Of a DNA stretch of 64,000 nt, positions 1-7,808 are shown piece after piece. The DNA comes from Nocardia abscessus (lineage in GTDB: Bacteria; Actinomycetota; Actinomycetes; Mycobacteriales; Mycobacteriaceae). Positions within the stretch are counted from its first letter, which is position 1. Every line of letters begins with the position of its first letter. Below the pieces are notes generated by a model. It searched no databases and was not told where the DNA came from. It saw only the letters and a program-made list of their open reading frames with translations. Made by a program: the position numbers and the translations under genes. The stretch lies in assembly GCF_015477775.1 (NCBI RefSeq), contig NZ_JADLQO010000006.1, positions 334,152 to 398,151 of the forward strand. Direction: 5' to 3'.

Positions 1-1658
1 CCCGCCGCGCCGCCGACGACCCAGCTGAGCTGCAGCACGGTCTCCGAGCGACCGAAGCCGGAGGCGATCGACTCCGGCGGCAGGTCGTCCTGGATCGAGG
101 CGTCCAGCGACACCTTGGCCAGCGCGCTCGTCGCGGCCGCGACCAGGGCGGCGGCCGCCGCGCCGAGCAGATTGTTCGCGAACGTGGCGAACAGCGCCAC
201 CAGCGCGCAGGCCGCCGTGCAGCCCAGCACGATCAGTGCGGGCCTGCCGAGCTGGAGCCGGGCGCCGGTCGCGTTGCCCGCGAAGTTGCCGATGGCCGCG
301 GCCGCGCCGACCGCGCCGAGCATGAGGGCCTGCTGCACCGGCCGGTGCTCGGTCGCCTTGGCGACGAACGCGACGTAGAAGGTGAGGAATCCGGTCAGCA
401 CCCGGATGGCGCTGTTGCCCCAGAGGCCGGTCACCACGGCGCGGCCGAGCGGCTGCCTGCGTTTGCGCGGCGGTACCGACGACTCCTTGCCGGAGGCCAG
501 CACCTCGGTGTGCGCGTCGGTGCCGTGATAGCTCAGCGTCGCGGGCACTTCGCCCTCGGTCACTTCGACCCAGGAGGGGATGCGCAGGCTCAGATAGGCC
601 CCGGCACAGGCGATCAGCGCCGCGAAAATCAGCGCGCCGTTGGAGCCCGCGATCGCCGCGGCCAGCCCGGCCAGCGCTCCCGCGCCGATGGTGCCGCCGA
701 CCAGGCCGAACACCGTAAGACGGGAGTTGGTGCGGACCAGATCGATGTCCGGCGGCAGCACCCGGGGCGTCACCGCGCTCTTGAGTACGGAGAACGATTT
801 GCTGCCGATCATCATGCACAGCGCGAGCGGATACAGCGCCCAGGTGTCGAACTGGAGGATCAGCACCACCGCGACCACCACGCGCACCGCGAACGACGTC
901 GCCAGCGCCAGTCGGCGCCCACGCTGCAGGCGATCGAGCATCGGGCCGATCAGCGGGGCGATCACCGCGAACGGCGCGATCGTGATCAGCAGGTACAGCG
1001 CCACATTCGTCTTGCTCTCCGCGGTGGCGCTGGCGAAGAACAAGGTGTTGGCCAGCGCCACCGCGATGGCGGCGTCGAGGGCGAAATTCGCCATGGTCGC
1101 GTAGGTGAGCGCCGTCAGACCCGACTTGTCCGCGCCGTCGGCCTTGGCCGCGCGCTGGAAGGTCGCGATGCCCTTTTCGGTGAGCTGCCTGCCGCGCATG
1201 GCGGCCACGCGGGTGACCGTGAGTTTGCGGGGCATCCGCTGCGCGCCGGAGGCGGCCGCGCTTCCCGGTGATTGCACCTCATCCTGCACGGCAGTGTCGG
1301 GATAGTCGTCGGCTGGTGGTTCGCTGCGGCGAGGCGGTTGCGGGCGGTGCGGGAAGACGTGCCGTGCCGCACGGTCGGAGGCACTCGGTTGCTCGGTGTC
1401 CGGTCCGAGCGGGAAAGGTTTGGTCGGCGGAGGTTGCGAGGGCCGTGGCGCTTCGCGTCGCGGGCCGGGCGGTGGTGACCCCGGCTGATCGTAAGGCTCG
1501 GGGGCGCGTCCGCGTCCGAGCGGTGGCAGCGGCCCGCGGCGTCGCGGCGGGTTGGGCGGCGGGTATCGGTCGAAACCGGGATGCCGATCGAACGGTGGGG
1601 ACTCCTCGCCTTCCCACCGATCACGGTCGGGACCGGAAGGTTCGCGGGGAGTAGTCAC
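1..1658 (-). CDS. MFS transporter, C-terminus cut by window edge
   Basis: Major facilitator superfamily membrane protein, incomplete because the reading frame runs off the left edge. About 552 codons are visible. The first roughly 145 residues are a Pro/Arg/Glu-rich cytoplasmic extension with no membrane segments. After a PRKLTV motif come a charged amphipathic stretch and then repeated hydrophobic helices separated by short basic loops (for example LDRLQRGRR), as in MFS proteins. The GTG start is the first in frame and has a GAGG about 4 bases upstream. By family and position this corresponds to the Rv0876c-type transporter of mycobacteria; substrate unknown. It is convergent with nothing in view and is followed upstream by the glutaminyl cyclase on the same strand, 93 bases away. 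Confidence 0.85.
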   Translation of the reverse strand, partial: MTTPREPSGPDRDRWEGEESPPFDRHPGFDRYPPPNPPRRRGPLPPLGRGRAPEPYDQPGSPPPGPRREAPRPSQPPPTKPFPLGPDTEQPSASDRAARHVFPHRPQPPRRSEPPADDYPDTAVQDEVQSPGSAAASGAQRMPRKLTVTRVAAMRGRQLTEKGIATFQRAAKADGADKSGLTALTYATMANFALDAAIAVALANTLFFASATAESKTNVALYLLITIAPFAVIAPLIGPMLDRLQRGRRLALATSFAVRVVVAVVLILQFDTWALYPLALCMMIGSKSFSVLKSAVTPRVLPPDIDLVRTNSRLTVFGLVGGTIGAGALAGLAAAIAGSNGALIFAALIACAGAYLSLRIPSWVEVTEGEVPATLSYHGTDAHTEVLASGKESSVPPRKRRQPLGRAVVTGLWGNSAIRVLTGFLTFYVAFVAKATEHRPVQQALMLGAVGAAAAIGNFAGNATGARLQLGRPALIVLGCTAACALVALFATFANNLLGAAAAALVAAATSALAKVSLDASIQDDLPPESIASGFGRSETVLQLSWVVGGAA

Positions 1659-1751
1659 GACCTCAATTCTGGCGTACTCCCGTGCTGGGCGTTCACGCAC
1701 GCTCCGTGGCGGCGGCGGAAAGTGACCATCCTCGCGAATCGCCGGACCCGC

Positions 1752-2525
1752 TCAGGCGGGCACGAAGCGGACCTCGAACATGGTCGGCCAATTCTTGCCC
1801 GTGATCAGGAACCGGTCGGTGCCGGGCAGTTGGGCGATGCCGTTGAGGGCGTCGGCCCCGGCCCGCGCGGTCGCAGGGAGCAGACCGGCGGCGTCGGCGG
1901 ACGCCAGCACGGCGCCGGAGCCGGGGTCGATGCGCAGGATCGTGTCGGTCGGCCAGTCGTTGGCGTAGACCGACCCGTCCGCCGCGCACTCGAGTTCGTT
2001 GAGGCGCGCGCCGTTGTGGCTGGTCAGCTCGACCGAGCCGGTCGGGGCGAAGGTGACCGGATCGCGGAAGGTGAGCCGGTCGGTGCCGTCGCTCATGATC
2101 AGTCGCCCGTCGCCGGCGCACAGGCCCCAGCCTTCGCCCTCGTAACTCGCCCGGCGGCGTTCGGCCAAGGTGGCCGGGTCCCGCGCGATGGCGACGCCGT
2201 CGTGCCAGGTCAGCTGCCAGAGCGTGGCGCCTGCGACGGTGATGCCCTCGCCGAAGTAGGGGGCGGGCAACTCGGTCCTGGCCAGTTCCTCGCCGGTCGT
2301 CAGCCGGGACGCGCGCACGCTCGACGCGCCCGACAGACCGGTGCCCTCGTAGAGGACCTCGCCGTCGACTTCCAGGCCCTGGGTGAACGCCTTCGGGTCG
2401 TGTGGTCGGGTGCCGACCACCTCGATGTTCATCCTGGGTGTCGTGTCCTCGGCGGCGCCGCATCCGCTCGTGACGAGCAGACCGACCAGCACACCGACGG
2501 CCAACGAACGCCGATTGCGTTCCAT
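1752..2525 (-). CDS. Glutaminyl-peptide cyclotransferase, lipoprotein
   Basis: Likely bacterial/plant-type glutaminyl cyclase that converts N-terminal Gln of exported peptides to pyroglutamate. The 257-residue protein has a signal peptide ending in the lipobox VTSGC with the lipidated Cys at about residue 22, so it should sit on the outer face of the membrane. Family hallmarks of the five-bladed propeller are present: FTQGLE at about 47-52, GEGWGLC, NELE, LNGIA and KNWP near the C-terminus. It is divergent from the DUF3027 gene with only 17 bases between the start codons. A TACATT hexamer lies 7 bases before the ATG, which suggests a leaderless transcript. Family assignment is strong; substrates are unknown. 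Confidence 0.88.
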   Translation of the reverse strand: MERNRRSLAVGVLVGLLVTSGCGAAEDTTPRMNIEVVGTRPHDPKAFTQGLEVDGEVLYEGTGLSGASSVRASRLTTGEELARTELPAPYFGEGITVAGATLWQLTWHDGVAIARDPATLAERRRASYEGEGWGLCAGDGRLIMSDGTDRLTFRDPVTFAPTGSVELTSHNGARLNELECAADGSVYANDWPTDTILRIDPGSGAVLASADAAGLLPATARAGADALNGIAQLPGTDRFLITGKNWPTMFEVRFVPA

Positions 2526-2529
2526 ACGG

Positions 2530-2538
2530 CAAAATGTA
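2530..2538. promoter_or_regulatory. Overlapping divergent -10 elements
   Basis: Minus strand TACATT (2538-2533) is 7 bases before the glutaminyl cyclase ATG. Plus strand CAAAAT (2530-2535) is 7 bases before the DUF3027 GTG. The two hexamers overlap by three bases, so the divergent promoters may be mutually exclusive. Sequence-based inference only. Confidence 0.45.
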
Positions 2539-2542
2539 GGCC

Positions 2543-3970
2543 GTGAGCGCAGTTTCTGTTTCGGAGTCCGGCGTGCGGCCGATTCTGGCCGATGCCGTCG
2601 ATTTGGCCCGCCGTGCGCTCCTGGAGTTGGAACCGTCGGGTGTCGGCGCGCACCTCGGCGTGATCGCCGAGGACGAGAGCGCGGCGACCCATCGATTCGA
2701 GGCCACGCTGCCCGGCTATCGCGGGTGGCAGTGGGCGGTCGTGGTGGCCGCCCCGCCGGAGGCCGATTACGCGACGGTCAGCGAGTCCGCGTTGCTGCCC
2801 GGGCCCGAGGCCTTGGTCGCGCCCGAGTTCGTGCCCTGGGAGCAGCGAGTTCGCCCCGGGGACCTCGCGCCCGGCGACCTGCTCGCCCCACTTGCCGACG
2901 ACCCGCGCCTGGTGCCGGGCTACGTCGCGAGCGGCGATCCGGCGGTCGACGAAGTCGCCTATGAGGTCGGCTTCGGCCGCACCAAGGTGATGAGCAGGGA
3001 AGGCCGCGCGGAGGCCGCCGAACGCTGGTACGCCGAGTACGGCCCCGACGCCGAGATGGCCAAGGCCGCGCCCGCCACCTGCGGCAGCTGCGGCTTCTAC
3101 CTGCCACTGGCCGGAGCCCTGCGCGCCGCGTTCGGCGTCTGCGGCAACGCCATGGGCGCCGACGGGCGCGTCGTCCACGTCGCCTACGGCTGCGGCGCGC
3201 ACTCCGACACCGAGGTCCCCACCGGCGGCGGCTCCCCGCTCTACGAGGCCTACGACGACGCGGCCATCGAGGTCATCCCGCTCGAAACGGAAGGCGCGCG
3301 CGCCGCCGAGGCGGACACGCCCGCGGGCGGTGCTCGGCGCGGTGCGGCCGAGGCGAGCAGTGCGCCCGCGGCCGCCGAGCAGCCGGAGGACACGACGGGG
3401 ACCACCGAGGTCCGCGCGGACGCAGCGGTTGCGGAGGACTTTGCGGTCGCCCGTCAGTCCGCTGACCGCACGGCGACTGCGGGTGCTGAGGTGACCGAGC
3501 CCGGTGCCGCCGGGGTCGGTGAAATCGATTCCGCTGCCTTGGCTGCCGAATCGAGCGTGCCGTCCGCCGGGGAGGCGCCGAGCGCGGATGACGTCGCCGA
3601 GACCTCGTCGGAGTCCCAGCCCGCCGAGCCACGGACCGCCGCGTCGGGCCTGTCCGGTACGAGCGTGGACGAGACACAGGACGCAGGTCTCCCGGTGACC
3701 GGTGACCTGCGTTCCGCGAACACGCAGTCGGACCCGGTGACCGACGTGGAGCAGCCCTCGGCCGGTTCGGATTCCGTCCAGCCGTCCGGCGCCGGGTCGA
3801 GTGCGTCCGAGGCGGAAGCTTCGTCCGCCGACGCGCCCGGCGTCCCGGAGAGCACGCCGGTCGCCGAGCAGACCGGAACCGAGAACGCGGGTGCGCAGGC
3901 CGGTTCCACCGTCGGTGACGAGCCGGGGTCCGAGGCACGGCCGGAGTTCCAGTCATCGCCGCGGAGCTGA
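2543..3970 (+). CDS. DUF3027 protein with acidic low-complexity tail
   Basis: Function unknown. The N-terminal 240 or so residues look like the actinobacterial DUF3027 family (Rv0877 type). The clearest feature is a Cys-rich segment from about residue 179, CGSCGFYLP followed by CGNAMGADGR and YGCGAHSD, with four to five Cys that could bind a metal. The remaining 220 residues are a disordered Ala/Ser/Glu/Pro-rich tail, so the protein (475 aa) is much longer than the bare domain. The GTG start at 2543 gives a natural N-terminus and fits a leaderless promoter. Its stop codon overlaps the probable start of the following ATPase gene, so the two are likely co-transcribed and translationally coupled. 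Confidence 0.85.
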   Translation: MSAVSVSESGVRPILADAVDLARRALLELEPSGVGAHLGVIAEDESAATHRFEATLPGYRGWQWAVVVAAPPEADYATVSESALLPGPEALVAPEFVPWEQRVRPGDLAPGDLLAPLADDPRLVPGYVASGDPAVDEVAYEVGFGRTKVMSREGRAEAAERWYAEYGPDAEMAKAAPATCGSCGFYLPLAGALRAAFGVCGNAMGADGRVVHVAYGCGAHSDTEVPTGGGSPLYEAYDDAAIEVIPLETEGARAAEADTPAGGARRGAAEASSAPAAAEQPEDTTGTTEVRADAAVAEDFAVARQSADRTATAGAEVTEPGAAGVGEIDSAALAAESSVPSAGEAPSADDVAETSSESQPAEPRTAASGLSGTSVDETQDAGLPVTGDLRSANTQSDPVTDVEQPSAGSDSVQPSGAGSSASEAEASSADAPGVPESTPVAEQTGTENAGAQAGSTVGDEPGSEARPEFQSSPRS

Positions 3971-4002
3971 CCGAGGCCGCCGATCCGTTCGGCACGGCGG
4001 CA

Positions 4003-7000
4003 TTGCGGGCGGGAGTGCTCGCCGCATGGCGTGATTCGCCGACGCGGTTGCGCGAGGACGCCGCGACCGAGCACGACTTGGTGCGCGCGGGCTACCGCGA
4101 CCGGTTGCTGACCGAGCTGGCGCAGAACGCCGCCGACGCCGCGCGCAAGGCGGGCGTGCCCGGTGATCTCGTCGTCCGGCTCGACGGCCGGGTCCTGTCC
4201 ATCGGCAATACCGGTGCGCCGCTGGACGTCTCCGGCGTGCACGCGCTCACCGCCCTGCGTGCGTCGGCGAAATCCGACGACGGCGCCGTCGGCCGGTTCG
4301 GCGTCGGTTTCACCGCCGTGCTCGCGGTGAGCGATGACATCGAGCTGCGGTCCGCCTCCGGATCCCTGCGGTTCTCCCGCGAGCGGACCCTGGAAGACTT
4401 GAGCCGCAACCAGATCGGGATTCCCACCGTCGAAACCGGCGAATTCGCCCCTCCGGTGCTGCGGTTGGCCTGGCCGACCCGGGCGCGACCCTCGGATGGT
4501 CTCGACACCGAGGTGGTGCTGCGCCTGCGCGCGGATGTCGACGCCGACGCGCTCTTGGCCGCGATGCGCGCCGAAGCCGTCGACCTGCTGTTGGAACTGC
4601 CCACTCTGCACCGCATCCGCATCGGAGCGGACGAATTCGTCGGCAGTGCGGAGGACATGGGCGGCGGCATGCACGAGGTCTATGTCGACGGTCCGGGCAG
4701 CGAACAGCGAACCTGGTGGCAGTACCGCACACCGCGCGCACGCTGGCTGCTGCCGGTGCGCGACGGCAAGCCGGTGGCCGCCGCTCCCGACGTGCTGCGA
4801 GCGCCCACCCGTTCCGACGAGGAACTGTCGCTGCCCGCGCTGCTCATCGCCGACATCCCCATGCAGCCGGATCGTCGCAGGTTGTTGCCCGGCGCCCGGA
4901 TCGCCGAATTGGCCGCGGGCTATGCCGATTTCGCCCGTGCGCTCGCGCCGCGCGACCGTCTCGTGCTGGTCCCGGCGCCTGGTTTCGCTCGCAGCGAGGC
5001 CGACGGTCTGCTGCGCGAAGCCCTGCTGCACGAGCTGCGATCCCATCCGTGGCTGCCGGTCGTGGCCACCCCCCGGCGCGCTCCGCAGGAAGATTCCGGC
5101 GCCGCCGAGCCAGGCCATGAATTCGGTTTCAACGACGTATCCGTCGCTCCCGTCGAACAGGTTTGGCGTGACGAATCATCAAGTAGAGCAGCCGATTTCG
5201 GCGGGATAGGTGCCGCAGCGTCGGCCTCGATCGGTAGCCAGGAGGACGCCGAGGCCCACGTATCCGCGCCCAGCGCTGAGCCAGGCCATGTCCGGGCCGC
5301 CGATTCCAGCGCTCCATCGATCCCCGTCGGCGCGCTGTACGACGAGCCCGGCGCCGGTTCTCCCTCCGCCGAAGCGCCGTTCACCGCCGTACGGCCACCG
5401 CTCGAGGACGTCGCCGTCCCCACCCGCGCGTACGTGTTCACCGGTCTGACCGCGGAGTTGGCCGCACTCCTGGACGACGTGGTCGGACCCATGGTGATCC
5501 CGGACCTCTCCGGGCGGGCCCATGCCGAGGCCATGGGCGTACTGGACGTGCACCGGCTCGGATTGGCCCGGCTCGCGGAATTGTCGGGGGGACTGGAGCG
5601 TCCGCCGAGTTGGTGGCGGCAGTTCTACGCCGCGCTGGAACCGTTCGTGGTGGATCCGCTCACGGCCGAGGAGCTGGGCGCGCTGGCGGTTCCGCTGGCC
5701 GACGGCCGACTGGTCACCGGGCCGCGCACCGTGGTGCTGGACGATCAGCTCGAGGTCGCGATCCCCGTGCACTGGGCCAGGCTGGCGCACCCCGAAGCCG
5801 CGCACCCGCTGCTGGCGCGGCTCGGCGCACGGTCGGCCGGCGCCGAGGATCTCCTGAACGACCCGGGGTTGCGGGCCGACTTGGAGGATCATCCGGGCGA
5901 TCCCGACACCGCCGACGCCGTCCTGCGTCTCGCCGCGCACGCCGACCCGCAGTCGCTGCCGTCCTGGCTCGGACTGCTCGAATTGCCCGACGTCGATGGT
6001 GAACCGCGGTCCGCCGACGAACTGCTGCTGCCCGGCGCCCCGCTGCGCGAACTGCTCGTGCCGGACGCGCCGTTCGGCACGCTCGACCCGCAGTTGGTCG
6101 AACGCTACGGTGCGGACGCGTTGCGCGGGGTCGGCGTGGGCTGGGATTTCGGTGTGATCGTCGAGGCCGACCCGACCGGCCCCGATCATGATCTGGCCGA
6201 CGAGGAACAGTGGTGGTCCACGCTGGCGGACGATCCGCCGGAGCTGATCGCCGTCCGCGACCTCGACCTGGTCGACGACCACGCCTGGCCGGAAGCGTTG
6301 CGGCAGCTGGCCGCGACGCCGCGCACCCGCCGCCTGCTCGCCGACGCCGACGGCTACACCGCGTGGTGGCTGCGCGCGTACGCGCGGATCGACAGCACCG
6401 CGCTGGGCCTGTTCCGTCATCCCGCCGATGCCGAGTTCGACGGGCTGCTACCGGCGTTCACCGTCGCCGGCGTGGACCCGGACGCCTATCGCGCGGTTCT
6501 GGCCGACCCCGGGACGATCACCGACGAGCTGGCCGCCGCGCTGCTGGACGCGCTCGCCGATCCGTCGAGAACCCCTGCGCCGGAGGTCGTCTCGCAGACG
6601 CATGCGCGTTTGGCGGCCGCCGTCGCCGCTGGTCTGCTCGATCTCGAAAACTTGCAACCACCCGATCGTGTGCGCGCGCTCTCCGGCGCCGTGGTCGATC
6701 CGGGCGACGCGTTCGTCCTGGATCAACCGTGGTTCGGTTTGGCGGTGCCACCGGACCGCGTGGTGGTGGGCGATACCGAAACCGCCTCGGCCCTGGCGGC
6801 CCTGCTCGATCTGCCGCTGGTGTCCGAGGCCGTCACCGCCGAGGTGGTCGAGACCGGCCGCCGCACGACCTGGGCGGCGGAGCCGCTGGGCGTCGTGCTG
6901 CGCCAGGTATTCGGCTTGCCCACGCAAGCGGGCGAGCTGATCGTGCACGACGAGCTGACGGTGCGGCTGAGCGGTGCGATCGAGGCGACGGTGGCGGTGC

Positions 7001-7056
7001 CCTGGTGGCGGACCGGCGCGGCCGTACACGTCCGCGCGCCGCGACCGCGCAGCTGA
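4003..7056 (+). CDS. Sacsin/Hsp90-type GHKL ATPase domain protein
   Basis: Large protein (about 1017 aa) with an N-terminal GHKL ATP-binding domain of the sacsin/Hsp90 kind. Visible motifs are the N-box ELAQNAADAA near residue 40, IGNTGAPL, and GRFGVGFTAVLAVSD. The rest is acidic, leucine-rich and of unknown fold. A chaperone-like role is inferred from the family only. Between the in-frame stop at 3916 and TTG 4003 there is no ATG, GTG or TTG. CTG at 3967, which overlaps the DUF3027 stop as CTGA, would give a more natural N-terminus (LTEAADPFG), so the true start may be 3967. Coordinates here use the first conventional codon. Confidence 0.8.
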   Translation: MRAGVLAAWRDSPTRLREDAATEHDLVRAGYRDRLLTELAQNAADAARKAGVPGDLVVRLDGRVLSIGNTGAPLDVSGVHALTALRASAKSDDGAVGRFGVGFTAVLAVSDDIELRSASGSLRFSRERTLEDLSRNQIGIPTVETGEFAPPVLRLAWPTRARPSDGLDTEVVLRLRADVDADALLAAMRAEAVDLLLELPTLHRIRIGADEFVGSAEDMGGGMHEVYVDGPGSEQRTWWQYRTPRARWLLPVRDGKPVAAAPDVLRAPTRSDEELSLPALLIADIPMQPDRRRLLPGARIAELAAGYADFARALAPRDRLVLVPAPGFARSEADGLLREALLHELRSHPWLPVVATPRRAPQEDSGAAEPGHEFGFNDVSVAPVEQVWRDESSSRAADFGGIGAAASASIGSQEDAEAHVSAPSAEPGHVRAADSSAPSIPVGALYDEPGAGSPSAEAPFTAVRPPLEDVAVPTRAYVFTGLTAELAALLDDVVGPMVIPDLSGRAHAEAMGVLDVHRLGLARLAELSGGLERPPSWWRQFYAALEPFVVDPLTAEELGALAVPLADGRLVTGPRTVVLDDQLEVAIPVHWARLAHPEAAHPLLARLGARSAGAEDLLNDPGLRADLEDHPGDPDTADAVLRLAAHADPQSLPSWLGLLELPDVDGEPRSADELLLPGAPLRELLVPDAPFGTLDPQLVERYGADALRGVGVGWDFGVIVEADPTGPDHDLADEEQWWSTLADDPPELIAVRDLDLVDDHAWPEALRQLAATPRTRRLLADADGYTAWWLRAYARIDSTALGLFRHPADAEFDGLLPAFTVAGVDPDAYRAVLADPGTITDELAAALLDALADPSRTPAPEVVSQTHARLAAAVAAGLLDLENLQPPDRVRALSGAVVDPGDAFVLDQPWFGLAVPPDRVVVGDTETASALAALLDLPLVSEAVTAEVVETGRRTTWAAEPLGVVLRQVFGLPTQAGELIVHDELTVRLSGAIEATVAVPWWRTGAAVHVRAPRPRS

Positions 7057-7064
7057 GCCCGAGG

Positions 7065-7694
7065 CTAGTGCGCGGCGTATCCGGTGATCATCTCGCTCAA
7101 CAGATCCAGCTGCACGCGCACGCTCTCGCTGTCGTTGTCCACCAGCCAGCGCAGCACCACACCGTCGATGACATTGAGCGTGAACCGGCTCAGCGTCTGC
7201 ACCGGCACCGACCAGTTGGTGCCGGTCGCGTCGCGCGCGTGCTCCAGGATGTCGGCGACGGTGGAGTCGTTGAAGTTGTACTGTTCGCGCGCGATCGCCA
7301 GTTTCGCCGGGGTTTGTTCGCCTTCCCGTAGCGCGTAAGTGGTCGTTTCGTAAGTGAGCAGCTGCCGTTCCGGAGTGGCTTCAATGTTGAGCCACATGAG
7401 TTCGAGTCCGGCACGGATCAATTTTTGAAGGGCTTCTTTTCCACTTCCGACGTCCTGCCATACCGTTTCGTTTGCGTCGACGGAATCGCGCAATTCCATC
7501 GACAACGCTTTGACCAGCTCGGTCATCAGCGCGTCCTTGTTTTCGAAACAGTAATGCACCACACCAAGCGAGACACCGGCCGCCTGAGCGACATCGCGCG
7601 TGGTCACGCCCGCGACGCCCTTTTTCTCGGCAAGGCCGATCGCGGCCTCGATAAGGTGGGCCCGTCGTTCTTCGACGCTCAATCGGGAGGACAC
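7065..7694 (-). CDS. TetR family transcriptional regulator
   Basis: A 209-residue repressor-type protein. The N-terminal helix-turn-helix is typical of TetR: GVTTRDVAQAAGVSLGVVHY at about residues 28-47, followed by FENKDALM. The C-terminal ligand and dimerisation region is not assignable to a known ligand. It is divergent from the neutral ceramidase gene across a 114-base intergenic region, so ceramidase control is a reasonable inference. Its stop is 8 bases from the stop of the convergent ATPase gene. Confidence 0.9.
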   Translation of the reverse strand: MSSRLSVEERRAHLIEAAIGLAEKKGVAGVTTRDVAQAAGVSLGVVHYCFENKDALMTELVKALSMELRDSVDANETVWQDVGSGKEALQKLIRAGLELMWLNIEATPERQLLTYETTTYALREGEQTPAKLAIAREQYNFNDSTVADILEHARDATGTNWSVPVQTLSRFTLNVIDGVVLRWLVDNDSESVRVQLDLLSEMITGYAAH

Positions 7695-7808
7695 CCAAGG
7701 GAGTTAAGCGCCCACGGCCCGCGCAGTCAATTCGCGGGCGGAAAAAAATTGGACTGGACGAGTGACCAGGTGTGTGGTTCGCTGCATCGGGACAGAAGGG
7801 AGACGGGT

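Noticed and set aside
345..1271. Plus-strand open frame of 308 codons opposite the MFS transporter
   Set aside because: Arg/His/Gly-rich mirror frame of a membrane protein gene; the minus-strand frame has clear membrane helices.
7695..7808. TetR operator before the ceramidase gene
   Set aside because: Only weak half-sites (TGGAC/GACCA) could be found; not good enough to report as a site.
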